A DNA stretch of 64,000 bases from Lucinisca nassula (GCA_963580285.1 OY757017.1:114601527-114665526), one strand, 5' to 3'; numbered from the stretch's first letter, positions 1 through 12,467 are shown. A program made the numbers and translations. The notes: generated from the letters alone by a model not told the origin.

Positions 1-118
1 TCAGTGAGGCAGCACTATAAAAGTGATCATTGAGCTCCCTGTCGCAACCAGACACCGTCGTGATATGACTGAAAAATTGTTGAAAGCGACGTTAAACCCG
101 AATTCAAACACACACACT
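1..118 (+). mobile_element. SINE-C copy, truncated by the window edge
   Basis: Matches 56730-56845; ends GCGACGTTAAACCCGAATTC followed by CA repeats. Confidence 0.8.
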
Positions 119-185
119 CAGGAGCAAATTCTTGCCTTTAAGAGGAGATCCTAGTCGGTACTAGCACGGGAGGCAAAACACATGT

Positions 186-463
186 CATTACGAAACCCGC
201 CTATACGAATACATGGTAAATTTGACCACCGGAAAATGAAAATTTTAAGATGAAAAATTATGATATTTTTCTTATTTCTGCTCAAAATATAGATTTTGGG
301 TACTCTTTAGAACCGCCTCGATGAGGCGGTTCTTACGAGTACCCACAATCTATACTTTTTAGCAGAAATAAGAAAAATAAGGTTTACCCCTGTAAACCCC
401 AGTTTTACTATATAAAAGTGGGGTTCAAGGGGGTCAAAATTATATAGGCATGTTTTCGTGATG
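186..463. mobile_element. MITE-A copy with hairpin core
   Basis: Ends CATTACGAAA-CCGCCTAT and ATAGGCATGTTTTCGTGATG; the central palindrome is built on AGAACCGCCTC/GAGGCGGTTCT. Confidence 0.8.
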
Positions 464-598
464 TGCCTTCATTCCAATCGCATACATTGATATTGTGCCT
501 ACTGATTTTACAGGTCATTTGAAAAGGGAAAACATTTAATATGTTTTAATCAAAAGCGGTTTTGAAAGATCGAGTTGCCTCCTCGTGAAGGTGAATCT

Positions 599-868
599 TA
601 TTACGAAAACACGCCTATACAAATATATTGTAAACTTTACCTCCGAAAAAATGAAAATTTTAAGATGAAAAATTTTGATATTTTCTCGTTTCTGCTCAAA
701 ACATAGATTATGGGAACTCATTAGAACCGCCTCACCGAGGCGGTTCTAACGAGTACCCACAATCTATGTTTTTGAAAACAAATAATGTACATCCCTGTAA
801 AGCTCAGTTTTAGTATATAAAAGTGGGGTTCAAGGGGGTCAAAATTATATAGGCGTGTTTTCGCGATG
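599..868. mobile_element. MITE-A copy with hairpin core
   Basis: Ends TATTACGAAAACACGCCTAT and GGCGTGTTTTCGCGATG around a central palindrome at about 720-765. Confidence 0.8.
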
Positions 869-1075
869 ATTTCCCTTGAAATAAATGTGGCATTGTTCTT
901 AGCCAGTTATCACGTAGCATCCCATAAAACCGAACCTTGACAAACAATGGACATTGACGAAAAGTGTTGCATCCCGAAGCAACATCCAGGGGATAGATCA
1001 CTAGTAAGCTGTCTGCGGGATGGCAACTCATAACAAAATCCTAAATATCTGAATATGCCTGTTCCAGCAATGTAA

Positions 1076-1470
1076 ATTGGCATAATTGGCCGAAACTAGC
1101 TAGTCTGGCCCAGAAAACATGTACACTTTATATTTTCAAGTTCCGTGGTGTATTCCTTGCTTCCAAAGGATAACCTTTTTAGAACATATTTAACGTCACT
1201 GCAGCTGGTGTCTGGGAATGTGTGGCGGCCGTAAAAAGTCTCCCTGCCCTACATCATAGTGTAGTTTATATTTTCTTGTCCTTTGGGATCATTGATTCCA
1301 TTGTGGAATTTTTAAAATATTTGAGGGTCACTGATGAGGCCAAATTGGCCGAAACTACCTAGTCTGGCCCAGAAAACATGTGCACTTTATACTTTCCAGT
1401 TCTGTGGTGTATTCCTTGCTTCCAAAGGATATCTCTTTATAAAACATATGCAAAGTCTGCCTGGGCAATC
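1076..1470 (+). repeat. Dispersed repeat D, two direct units
   Basis: TTGGCCGAAACTAGCTAGTC-type units begin near 1085 and 1346, about 261 bp apart. Related sequence occurs at 13.1-13.9 kb and inverted at 57.3-57.5 kb. Confidence 0.65.
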
Positions 1471-1711
1471 TGGGCGAGGGGAACCATTTCTGTGTTTCAA
1501 CTGCCCAGGCGGCGATGCAGCAGCATGTTGTAGAGATGGAAAGCATGTAAAGCATGGTCATCCACAGCACCGGGGCTTAGAGCCAGATGTCTTGACACCA
1601 TCTTGACTCTGGATCAAACAAGCTCAGAACGAGAGAGTGAGGTTAACTCTGCAGGGCTGGAACAGGTGTTCAAAACAATGTTTGTTTAGAAACGCTGTCT
1701 GATTAACCGCG
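1471..1711. other. No recognised feature
   Basis: I see no gene or repeat. Confidence 0.4.
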
Positions 1712-2215
1712 ATGTGCGGGCATCCACTTAGCGGTCGATTAAAAAAGAGGATTTCGAAGGTGACACCTTTGACAAACGACGCATGGAATGTGCGCATTTT
1801 GATGGGCAGTGCTCATGGTGCGGGTTCAAACAGACACCAGCGAAGAACACCTCTAGTTGTTAGAGAACTTGAGCGGTACAAAGTCGAATTTGCAGTCAAT
1901 GATACTCGCCTAGCGAAGTTGGTGCTGGCTACATACTCTTCTGGAGTGGATGCAAGAAAGATGAGGAGCACGAAGTCGAAGTAGGTTTCGCCACAAATTA
2001 CATCTTGTAAGCAAACTCTCGGGACTTCCCGAAGGCATATATGTCAGCCTGATAACGCTACATCTTCCCTCATCTGGTAAGAGGCATGCAGCTATTAAGT
2101 GGCCCATGCACCAATGCTAGCCAAAATGAGGACAAAGACAAGTTCTGTGATCGTCTAGATTCTGTGATTTCTGCTACACCGCGGACAAGCTCACCCTCCT
2201 GGGGAACTTGAATTG
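1712..2215 (+). pseudogene. Relic of a LINE endonuclease (RTE/CFDP2-like)
   Basis: Shifting frames give the pattern AWNVRIL, RHQRRTPLVVRELERYKVEFA, YILFWSGCKKDEE, VGFATNYIL, then DKFCDRLDSVISATPRT. This is the order seen in the AP-endonuclease domain of RTE-type LINEs and the related CFDP2-like proteins. Stops and shifts are frequent, and no RT follows. Confidence 0.65.
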
Positions 2216-2461
2216 ATAAACTTGGATTCAGCTGATTGCAAATATCATTTCGGATGCCACAGAAATTCTGATACCTTGCAATAAAAAATGCACTGTTTTG
2301 CCTTTTCTCCATACAAATATCTAAGTGACCAAATTTGATCTCGCCGCCAAACAGGTCAAGGTCAACTTAGGGTTATCATTTGAACAAACTTGATTTTTTT
2401 AGGGGGGGGGGGTTACGGCCCTTTGAAGATTATTTCACTCATATCGAGACGATCGTTAATC

Positions 2462-2700
2462 AGAGGTGGGCGAAAACCGGGTTGCCCGGAGAAAAACCAC
2501 CTGACCTTCCGTTGCAGAACTTGGCGTCTCACATGTGACCCGAGCCAGGCTAGAACCCACAGCGGTGAGAAACCTAATGATGTTTCTATTAGGGTCTATT
2601 TAACTAGATTCTTGTTTGTGCTTCTTTCCCTAATTGTATCGATTCCTGATCATTGCCTTCTCTTCTATTTTTCAATAATGTCAGCTTGATTCGGTAAATA
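2462..2700 (-). mobile_element. SINE-B fragment (tRNA-Lys-like head), inverted
   Basis: On the minus strand it carries the GTGAGACGCCAAGTTCTGCA segment found after the tRNA-like head at 3355. Its outer end (2633-2665) matches an inverted segment near 12650. Confidence 0.65.
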
Positions 2701-2984
2701 AAGGGACATTAAAATCTCGTTCATATCAAAACAAAAAGTCAGCTACAAGGGGAGCACAATTTGTACCCATTGGAATACGATTTGTCTTTGGAACTTTGTG
2801 CAATATCTTATGTAAATATTACCTAAAAGATATGTTAAAGCGTCACCCACAGCTTGACAAGACCACATTTGTTTTTCTTTTATATATTTGTGTCTGAGGT
2901 AAAGATTGCAGGTCTGTCATTGCAAACACGGTAAATAGCGTTTTCTATTTGAAAAGTACTTTCAATCAAATTTTCCTTAAAAAA

Positions 2985-3345
2985 TTACAAGCAACCCTCT
3001 TTATATCGACATTCGTTATAATGGCAAAACGCGTTATAACGACAATTTCAATGGAATGACTACTTAGCTAAAGGCTAAGCCACAGTTCCGAGCGGCGTGG
3101 GCTTCCTTCGGGTTGGAAATGCACAGACCGAGTCCATATTCATGAAAGGGTCTTGTAATCTCATACTCCAAGAAACAAATGTTACAGATATTCATTAGAA
3201 TCGCCTAACTGAGGCGATTCTAACAAGTATCTATAACATTTGTTTCTTGGAGTAATAATTGGGAAAAGGCCTTTTATTACCTATCATACTTCTAACTCGG
3301 AATCTTTATAACGGCAAATTCTTTATAACGGCATATTAATAGGGA
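2985..3345. mobile_element. MITE with TTATAACG ends around a long hairpin
   Basis: TTCGTTATAATGGC and GTTATAACGACA on the left are mirrored by TTTATAACGGCA repeats on the right. The middle (3172-3253) is a palindrome, CCAAGAAACAAATG...CATTTGTTTCTTGG, whose tip is a hairpin core AGAATCGCCT/AGGCGATTCT. Confidence 0.65.
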
Positions 3346-3353
3346 ACAAATAA

Positions 3354-3475
3354 AGGGCCACCGTGGCCTAGTGGTTAAGAGCGCTGACTCTTAATCATTA
3401 GGTCTCTCACCGCTGTGGTTCGAGCCTCGCTCGGGTCACATGTGAGACGCCAAGTTCTGCAAACGACGTCAGCAA
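3354..3475 (+). mobile_element. SINE-B with tRNA-Lys(CTT)-like head
   Basis: A-box-like TGGCCTAGTGGTTAAGAG, anticodon-loop-like CTCTTAA, B-box-like GGTTCGAGCC. The spacing between arms is abnormal for a tRNA, so this is a Pol III SINE head rather than a tRNA gene. Confidence 0.65.
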
Positions 3476-3777
3476 CGTCGCCTAGCAATTATGACGTCAA
3501 AACGTTCGAAATGAAATAATTCACACTGTATATTATAGATTATAATTCACACTGTGAATTATAGATTTATAATTCAATGAGAAATCTAAGTAAATCACTA
3601 CTGAAAATGTAATAAATACATGTAATAATGTATTCAGCTTTAACCATTTTATTGTAAATAACACAAGTTACAGACCGTATACATGTAGTTTACTCCATAC
3701 AGTTAAACAGAATAAATAGACACTAGTTAACCTGTTAACAAAGTCTGAAAAAAGAAGTTGTATCTGCTATATATTCC

Positions 3778-4278
3778 CCAGCAGGCACACATCACGAAAA
3801 CACGCCTATATAATTTTGACCCCCTTGAACCCACTTTTATATAGTAAAACTGGGGTTTCCGAGGGTATACCTTATTTTTCTTATTTCTGCTCTAAAATAT
3901 AGATTGAGGGTACTCGTTAGAACCGCCTCGACGAGGAGGTTCTAACGAGTGCCCACAATCTATATTTTAGAGTCAAGGCGGTTCTAACGAGTGCCCACAA
4001 TCTATATTTTAGAGCAGAAATAAGAAAAATATCACAATTTTTCATCTTAAAAATTTCATTTTTTCGGCAATAAAGGTGGCAATGTATTGCATAGGCGTGT
4101 TTGCGTAATGAGACAGTAATGCGACGTCGCATCGACGTGCATGTAACGTTATGATATCACTGCAATGTCACATCAACGTCGGTGCAACGTCATGACGTTT
4201 ATCAAACGTCAAAACGACGTCGACGACGTTGCACTGAAGTTGATTTGACGTTTTCATAACAACTCGTGCCTGCTTGGG
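3778..4278. mobile_element. CCCAGCAGGCAC-ended palindromic element, invaded by MITE-A
   Basis: Left end CCCAGCAGGCACA, right end GTGCCTGCTTGGG. The interior is rich in AACGTC/GACGTT inverted repeats. The MITE-A at 3790-4110 sits just inside the left end. A complete, uninterrupted relative lies at 61420-61568. Confidence 0.75.
3790..4110. mobile_element. MITE-A copy with a duplicated hairpin arm
   Basis: Ends CATCACGAAAACACGCCTAT and GGCGTGTTTGCGTAATG. The right arm (GGTTCTAACGAGTGCCCAC) occurs twice, about 45 bp apart. Confidence 0.8.
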
Positions 4279-5617
4279 TTGGTCGGTCGCCCTTAAGACG
4301 TCCTTTTTAACCAAATTGTCACGAAAATTGGCATTGTTGTCTGGGAAAATATAGTAGAAGCTCCCGTGTGACGAAAGCTCACAAAAATGCATTTTGAGTG
4401 GCCACCATGGTACCAAAATTCTCTTTAGTATATTATTTTAGTACTATATCTGGGCAGTATGAAACACAATATTTCCCATTTTTTAAGTCTTGCAAAACAT
4501 GTTTTATATCATGCCAACATGCGGTACGCAAGTTCACGAATGTGCCAGTTATGTAATAAGACTAACATTAGGACAATGTTGAAATATTAAGGTCTTTTCA
4601 GATGTAGTCATTAACAGTGGTGCAATTTACATTTGTTTAACTTGTTTCATGCAGGAAACTCATTAATGAAGTATAAATATGATACACACCATGATTTTAA
4701 CCAGTAAAATGGTCCCAAATGGGACTATGGTAAGCATATTTGGGGCAGGCTTTTCACGAAAAACTTGTTTCAAGTTAACATAGGCAACTTGTATATTGCT
4801 AAATAGTAAATACATTATAATGCGTTTTTGTAACCAGCATATGCCATGCACACACCCCTTTCTGGAATTTTTAGGAATAAAATAATAGATTGTTTGAGAA
4901 TTGAGAATACTATTCTCTATTTGGCATAGAATGTTTAAGTATAGCCGCTCCAAAAGGGGTACAATAGTGATGGCTGCTTCATAGAAATATTTTCACACAG
5001 GATTAGATCAAACTGTGTAGTTTAGCTGCTTAACATTTGCACCAATCTATTCATACACTTTTATCATTTAATATATTATAGACCATAATGAATGAGCCTC
5101 ATCATGAGAAAACCTGCAAATTTCATGTATGAACGATAAATATGCAGATAAGCCTGTGTGTACACACAGTGTAATCAGCATCTTTGGCATTAGCACAGTC
5201 TTGTCTGGTCCTTCCCTGTTGAATCTCATGGGATGGAAACCCTCTATGAAATTTCCAAACAAAGGATCAGACCTTTGACCCAGGTGTGCAATTAGTGTCC
5301 CAAAACTAAATAATCCAAATCGTTGTTTTTGCTAAATTATATTGCTCATATTGGTGCTATAAATGGTCATGATATTAATATTGTTATTGATGCCCTGGAT
5401 AGAAACTGATTGTTTAAACATATGGTGTTTATATACTAAATGCTCATATTTTAAATATTTGGATTATGGCACCGACAACAAATACTGTAAATGATGATAT
5501 TGCCATTGATGACAATGATGATGATGATGATGATTTCATCAAAAAGTTTAGCTCCATATACACCAGTGAGGCCTTTTCATTTGAATGTGAATTGTATGTT
5601 AAACAGTGAACATTTTT
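4279..5617. other. AT-rich unique-looking DNA
   Basis: No gene or repeat recognised apart from a short GAT run near 5520. Confidence 0.4.
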
Positions 5618-7873
5618 AGCTCACCAGAGCCGAAGGCTCCGGGGGAGCTTATAGGATAGGCAGTTGTCCGTCGTCGTCCGTCGTATGACGTATGTCGTCT
5701 GCGTCAACACTTTCAAACGACATCTCATCTGAAGCCACTGGGCCGATTGGGCCCAAATTTTATCTGTATTATCCTTGGGCTAGGGGATTGAAAGTTTGTG
5801 TTTTTTTATCAAAATCGGTTCATTAGTTTAGTTGCTATGGTAACTTGTAGTTTCCATAGACTTATAATGGGGAAAATTGAAAAATGGCATTTACTGCCAA
5901 GCCTCTGCAGATATTTTGACAAAACTTTCATAGAAATGATCCATAGGCAATCTACTATCTGCCGTATGATATTGGGCCTTCTGCCCATTTTTATTGGTTG
6001 CCATGGAAACCAAAATGCAAAAAATAGACAAAAAATACTTAAAAAATCATCTTCTCAGAAACCATATGCTCTAGGAGGCTGAGACTTTATGAAAATATTC
6101 ACCATATTTGCCTTTACAGGTTTTGTGTTTTTTATGAAATTTGGCCTTTCAGTTTTGTTGCTATGGCAACTTAGAGTTTCCATTGACTTATAATGGGGAA
6201 AACTGAAAAATGGCATTTACTGCCAAGTCATTGCAGATATTTTGACAAAACTTACATAAACATGTTCCTTGAGTAAACTTCCCTCAGCCATATGCTTTTA
6301 TGTCAACCTGGGGGTCCCCTAGGTTGTGCCGGGGCCATGCCTCACCCCCTCCACTTCATAAAATGAAACCTTACAGATCCCAACCCCTAAACCATATATA
6401 TTCTTGTTCCTTATGATAAGATGCATTAAGTGACATCAAGCTGGGGGTCCCCCGGGATGTGCTGGGGACATGCCCTGCCCCCCTCTATTTCATAAAATGC
6501 CATTTATCTCAGAAACCATTCAGATCCCAACCCTAAACTATATATATTCTTGTTCCTTATGCTAAGATGCATTAAGTGATACCAACCTGGGGGTCTCCCA
6601 GGATGTGCCGGGGACATGCCCCACCCCCTCCACTTCATAAAATGCCATTTATCTCAGAAACCATTGAGATCCCCACCCCTAAACCATATATATTCTTGTT
6701 CCTTATGATAAGATGGACTCAGTGACACCAACCTTAGGGTCCCCTGGGATGTGCCAAGGCCATGCCCCACCCCCTCCACTTCATAAAAGGCCCAATATCC
6801 CAGTAACCTTACAGATCCCCACCCCTAAACATTATATAGTCTCGTTCATTATGATAAGACGCATTCAGTGACACCAACCTGGGGGTCCCCAGGGATGTTC
6901 TGGGGCCATGCCCCACCCCCTCCATTTCATTTTATCACAATATCTTGGAAACCTTACAGATCCCCACCCCTAAGCCATACATATTCTTGTTCCTTATGAT
7001 AAGACACATTCATTGACACCAACCTGGGGGTCTCCCAGGGCCTTGTCCCACCCCTGCACTTCAGAAAAGGCCTTATATCTCAGAAACTGGTCCAAGCCCC
7101 ACCCCTAAACCATATATATTCATCTTCCTTATGATAAGATGCATTCAGTGACGCCAGCTTGTGAGTCCCTGGGGCATGCCCGGGCCATGCCCCACCGCTT
7201 GACTTCATTAAAAGCCATATATCTCAGAAATCGTTCAGCTCCCCACCCCTAAACCATATATATTCTTGTTCCTTATGATAAGACTCGTTCAGTCACACCA
7301 ACTTGGGGGGTCTCTTTGTGCTGAGGCAATGTGCCCCGACCTTCCACTTCATAAAAGGCCATATATTTCAGAAACCATTCAAATCCCCACCCCATTATCA
7401 TAATATGTTCTTGTTCCTTATTATTAGCACACCTACTGTAGGGGTGTCCGCAGGGGCCTTTCCACCTCATAAAAGGGCCTCATATCTCGGAAACTGTTCA
7501 GATTCCCACCCCTAAACCATATATATACTTAGTCCTTATGAAAAGACACATTTAGGGACAACAGTCTTGGGCTTTCCTGGGATCGACAGGTCATGCTCCA
7601 ACGCCTCCACTGTTTAAGAGGCCTTATATCTCCAGCCATACAGATCCCCACTGCTAAACCATCCTAGTGTGATAAGACACATTTAGTGATACCAACCAGG
7701 GCTCCATTGGGTCCATGCCCCGACCCCTCTACTTCATAAAAGGCCTAATGTTTCATATACTGAATCCACATGGGTGCTCATTTGGATATTGGGGTTCTCT
7801 TGGCAGATTAAAATGATACCATGTTAAAATACATGGCTGCAATTGGGCAGTGCCCACCTGAGCTCTGGTGAGC
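5618..7873. mobile_element. AGCTCACCAGAGC-ended element with internal minisatellite
   Basis: Left AGCTCACCAGAGC is mirrored by GCTCTGGTGAGC at 7862-7873. Two direct units of about 324 bp (GTTGCTATGG...TATAATGGGGAAAA, from about 5830 and 6155) precede the minisatellite. Confidence 0.65.
6290..7760 (+). repeat. About 145-bp minisatellite, about 11 units
   Basis: Each unit has CTGGGGGTC near its start, then GCCCCACCCCCTCCACTTCA, CCCCACCCCTAAACCATATA and TTCTTGTTCCTTATGATAAG. Units begin near 6309, 6441, 6587, 6731, 6879, 7023, 7164, 7301, 7439, 7570 and 7700, decaying to the right. Confidence 0.85.
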
Positions 7874-7900
7874 ATAGTGGCCCATGGGCCTCTTGTTTAT

Positions 7901-8526
7901 ATTCTGGCAGCTATTCGGGACTGTGGGTATTTGATTCATTAAAGAGTTCTTCAGCACATCAGAAATGGCCAAAATTGTTTTTGACTTTGCAAATACTTTG
8001 TTTGTAGTGCATATATCATAAATCATAAAATATTAAGACAATTTGCACTGGAGAAAAAGCATAGCTTTCCACAGCATTCTGTCACACAGTGATATACAAT
8101 AAATTAAGGTACTTTTTACCATGTCTCGACTCAGAAAATGCCAGTAGATATTGAAAGCATGGTAAATTTGCCATAACCTTATAGTGTGGTGTCAGTTATG
8201 GTTAATAAATGCTTTTTTGAGTTGTTAGTGTATCTTAAATTTCGAATCCTGTCATTTAACATGGCCATTCAGCAAATATCGAATACGCGCAACAGTACCT
8301 ACATGTATCCCATAATTTCAAAGCTTTTGCAAGACGTAAAAGTTGGGAAACATCTGTTTTCTACCTTCCAATATGTTGATCTTAAAAGGGTTATGGCTTA
8401 AATTTTTGGTACTTTCAGACCACCTATTGCTCAATCTCAATAGCTTGGAGCTCTTACTAATATAAGGAAAGTTGCTCCATAACTGCACTGACGGTTTTGT
8501 AATACATTTACATGTATGATACTTCC
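7901..8526. other. No recognised feature
   Basis: AT-rich; no ORF or repeat that I can support. Confidence 0.4.
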
Positions 8527-8771
8527 ATGCAGAGCTGAAACCGACCGCACACGAGTACTGTTAAACCGCTTAGAGGCTCTAAGCCTGCCCAGGCAAAGAG
8601 GTGCGAGTCGGACCGTCCATGCTTATAAACCCTATTGGTTTCATTGGGCGACAGGGCTTGAGATGTCATTTCATCTCAATGTCGGGTAAAAAACCCACAA
8701 AATTGGAAGCAACGTCTCCAAAATGACCTATATAGTGTTGACAGGGACGTTAAACCTCAAATCAAACAAAA
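8527..8771 (+). mobile_element. SINE-A copy, 5' truncated
   Basis: Starts within GCAGAGCTGAAACCGACC and ends GGACGTTAAACCTCAAATCA. Confidence 0.8.
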
Positions 8772-8880
8772 CATTTATATGTATATTGAAACGTAATTCA
8801 AACTGCCTCAATTGTGTCTTAGTCCAAGTTTTACAACATACAATGTATGTTGTAAAACGTGGACTACTAACAAGCATTCA

Positions 8881-9124
8881 CATTACGATAACACACCCGT
8901 GCGACATAGAGCATTCTTTCATATCTCCAAAATGGCTACATTTCTGGTGAAAAACCGTGATATTTTTCTTATTTATACTCAACATAGGTTGGCGATACTC
9001 GTTAGAGCCGCCTCATTGAGTTCCCACAACCTAAGTCAGAAGAATAATGTATACCCAGTAACCCCCAGTTTTCTCTAAATTAAGTTTGATTTAGTGGGGT
9101 ATTCACGGACTTGTTCACGTGCTG
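8881..9124. mobile_element. MITE-B copy
   Basis: Left CATTACGATAACACACCCGT, right CGGACTTGTTCACGTGCTG; degraded hairpin core near 9000. Confidence 0.75.
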
Positions 9125-9244
9125 AAAAATGCGATTGCAAGAGTTCAACATGAAATGACATGAGTTATGTCATACTCGTAATGACCCCAATAATCGAAAA
9201 ATGCAACATCCAAAACTTAATATAATTTTCAATGCAAATTTCAA

Positions 9245-9518
9245 CACGATAACAAGTCCGTGAAACGAAGACCCCATTAAACTCTACTTTATATAGAGAA
9301 AAATGGGGTTTACTGGGTAAACATCATCGGCCTAATTTTTGCTCAAAAACGTAGATTGAGGGTACTCGTTAGAACCGCCCCATTGAGGCGGTTCTAACGT
9401 GCACCCGCAATCTATGTTTAAAGTAGAAATAAGAAAGATGCTATCATTTTATCCAAAATTTGTAATTTCTGACACCATGTTGGACGCCATTATTTCACAC
9501 GGACATGTTTTCCTAATG
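9245..9518. mobile_element. MITE-B' copy
   Basis: Left half as MITE-B (AACAAGTCCGTGAAA), but the right end is GACACCATGTTGGACGCCAT...ATGTTTTCCTAATG. Core palindrome at about 9365-9400. Confidence 0.75.
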
Positions 9519-9550
9519 TATCTTAACATTTTTTTTAAGTTTAACACATC

Positions 9551-9947
9551 ATTCTAATGCACTTGCGTATGTAACGCGACGTCTGATTGGATAACGTCAA
9601 AAATTTGCGACAGTATATTCTGCGATATACTGTCGGAAACCCGACGTCATCGCGTAACGTTGCTTTTCATTGGCTGGCATTTGGTTTTACGCAGCTCAAC
9701 GCAGCTCACAGCGCTAGCCGATTTGTGCAAAAATAATACAGTTTTTAACAAAACAACCATATAAGTGCATTAGAATGGGGATAACTGTATTGCAAAATTG
9801 TAATTTGGGGAGGTAAATCGTCGGTTTTACGGTCGCAAATTACGTTTTACGGCTCCGCTGACGCGTCGCCGTAAAACGAAATTTCCGACCGTAAAACCTC
9901 CGATTTACCTCCCCAAATCACAATTTTGAATACAGTTATCCCCTAAT
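9551..9947 (+). repeat. Palindromic double module, copy 1
   Basis: Module 1 is bounded by ATTCTAATGCACTT and AAGTGCATTAGAAT. Module 2 is bounded by GGGGATAACTGTATT and AATACAGTTATCCCC, with a long internal inverted repeat (GGAGGTAAATCGTCGGTTTT...). Confidence 0.8.
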
Positions 9948-10137
9948 TTTCCTCTTTCTTCTTTGTCCCTCACTTTTATCTCCTCTACTAGCTCTTCTTT
10001 CTCCCTTTCTCTGGGTTTCTCTGGGAGAGGACACAAAATGACAAACAAGGGTTGACGTGTCGTTGAACCCATAAAACCCAATCTATAAATAAAGGCAAGA
10101 GTTATAGTTCTGGCGCTCTGCACGTCGTCTAATGTTG

Positions 10138-10521
10138 ATTCTAATGCACTTACGTATGTAACGCGACGTCTGATTGGATAACGTCAAAAATTTGCGACGG
10201 TATATTCTGCGATATACTGTCGGAAACCCGACGTCATCACGTAACGTCGCTTTTCATTGGGTGGCTTTGGTTATACGCAGCTCCCCGCGCATTCCTCCTT
10301 GTGCGAAATAGCACAATTTTTAACTTAACAACCGAATAAATGCATTAGAATGGGGATAACTGTATTGAAAATTGTCATTTGGGGAGGTAAATCGTCGGTT
10401 TTACGGTCGCAAATTACGTTTTACGGCTCCGCTAACGCGTCGCCGTAAAACGAAATTTCCGACCGTAAAACCTCCGATTTACCTCCCCAAATGACAATTT
10501 TCAGTACAGTTATCCCCTAAT
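10138..10521 (+). repeat. Palindromic double module, copy 2
   Basis: Direct repeat of 9551-9947, about 587 bp downstream, closely similar throughout. Confidence 0.8.
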
Positions 10522-11215
10522 TGATATTTATATGAAGTTTCGTGAAGACAGCTTGATCGGTTTTCAAGTTCTAGAGCGGACACGATATTGTGACAGACGG
10601 ACAGACAGACGCCCGTGGGGGGAACAATATGTCTTGCCACTGAGGTGGTGGGTGGGTGGGGGGGATTGGGGTTGTGGAAGACACAATAATACATTAGGCA
10701 TGCCAAAATGTAGCAACTTGTATCATACTGCATACAATATTATAGTTATTTTTGATTTATACATGAAGAAGCATTTACAATATCATCCATTTATCAACAG
10801 TTTCATCTTGAAAGAGATTTATTGTCATGTTCTGATCACTAACATTGTAATATTCCACCACAAAAGAGACTACAAAATCATCACGAAAACACGCCTATAT
10901 AGTTGTGCCCCATTAAATCCCACTTTTATATGACAAAACAGGGAATGCACATATTCTATCACTAACCAATCGATAGATATGGCCAATGTTAAAGTTCTAA
11001 AAAAATGAGTCAACAAGGTCAATGTCATAAGGTCAACAATTATGGTACCACTGTAAACGGATCTTGTGACAAGATATGCACATGTGAAATATGAAAGTCC
11101 TATCAATTATTCCAAATGTTAAAGTTTCTGAGGACAGACAGAGACAGACAGATCAAAAACTATATGCCCCCGAATCTTTGATTCCAGGTGCATAACTAGG
11201 GCGTACGGCGATGCA
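10522..11215. other. Unique-looking DNA with a MITE-A end
   Basis: A MITE-A left end lies at about 10879-10942 (CATCACGAAAACACGCCTAT). Short GACAGACAGACA runs occur at 10590 and 11135. Nothing else recognised. Confidence 0.5.
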
Positions 11216-11427
11216 CATTATTTTTCTTATTTCTACTCAAAACATAGATTGTAGGTTCTCGATAGAATCGCCTTGGAGAGGCGGTTCTGACAAGTGCCCA
11301 CAATCCATGTTTTTGAGCTGAAATATATATAAAAAAAAAAAAAACATTAGAATTTTTCGTCTGAAAATTGTCAGTTTTGGTGGTAAAAAATTTCTAATAG
11401 ACTTCAATAAGCGTGTTTTCGTTATGG
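11216..11427. mobile_element. MITE-A right half with hairpin core
   Basis: Core GAATCGCCTTGGAGAGGCGG; ends AATAAGCGTGTTTTCGTTATG. Confidence 0.65.
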
Positions 11428-11764
11428 TTCTTGCTATTTATGACAGTATGTTCAGCTTAAATGTATAGTGAAATTTCAATGGCTCAAACACCGATGGCTC
11501 GTTGACCATGGCTGATTCTAACACGTTCTAGAGTCACAAGAGCGTTTTTCCCTATTTATCCTGATAATAAATATGTAGAATTTAGGACATTATTATACCT
11601 CATTAATATTCATAAGGTATTCTAGAATCTGATTGGGTGAGAGCATGCTACGCGCTGGGTAATAAATTATCACATTCCCCTGCCATATTCCCTTCTGACG
11701 TAACTGCTCAAAAATACAATGTGGATGCACTGAAGAAATCTCCAGAAGTCAGAATTCGGTATAA

Positions 11765-11990
11765 TAAATCATTTGAGCCCCGCCAAGCGAATTTGTGTCT
11801 TCGAGCACTCCGTCATGACAAATTTTAACTGCGCATGCCCAGCCATTCAGAGGGGCCAGGGATATGGCTTTCTGTCTGAAGGTGCTTCATGATTCACTGC
11901 TTGTATGAGTGAGCAGCGAAGGTTCTGGCGAGACTGCGCGGATGCGCAGGCTCGCCTGAACCTTCGCTTCTCGCATAGGCGATAAGTACC
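11765..11990. repeat. Dispersed repeat (GAGCCCCGCCAAGCG) and a palindrome
   Basis: 11772-11868 is repeated at 62067-62157. A hairpin follows, GCGAAGGTTCTGGCGAG...CTCGCCTGAACCTTCGC (about 11915-11972), resembling the palindromes at 15.2 and 45.5 kb. Confidence 0.65.
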
Positions 11991-12087
11991 AAAATCGCTT
12001 GAAGGGGCCCATTTATAGCGCTTGTGGGAGGAAAATATGACGATCTGTTCACACTAGACAGGCAATCTTGCCTGCTCAGCGGGCGTT

Positions 12088-12390
12088 TGTTTGTTTGATC
12101 TGAGGTTTAACGTCCCCGTCAACACTGTATAAGTCATTTTGGAGACGTTGTTTCCAATTTTGTGGGGCTTTTACCCGACATTGAGATGAAATGACAACTC
12201 AAGACCTGTCGCCCAATGAGCCCAAAAGGGTTTATAAACATGACGGTCCGACTCGCACCGCTTTGCATGGATAGGCTTAGATCCTCTAAGCGGTTTACCA
12301 GTACTCGTGCACGGTTGGTTTAAGCTCTGCGTGGAAGCATCTTGCAGCCCATCTATATCTTCAAGCCCCGATGGGCGGGGGGCGATGCAT
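12088..12390 (-). mobile_element. SINE-A copy, near full length
   Basis: Begins (plus strand) TTTGATCTGAGGTTTAACGT and runs to AAGCCCCGATGGGCGGG. Confidence 0.85.
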
Positions 12391-12467
12391 CCTCGGGTGA
12401 ACAAATCACCATTTCCCCTCACAAAAGGACGATTAATGAATAATATTTTATTTTGAAATGGTACGAT

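Noticed and set aside
3355..3440. tRNA-Lys(CTT)-like sequence
   Set aside because: Arm spacing is wrong for a tRNA and the segment recurs in pieces with a shared tail. Treated as SINE-B.
10532..10933. 133-aa open frame
   Set aside because: Composed of unrelated repeats including a MITE end; no domain or splice context.
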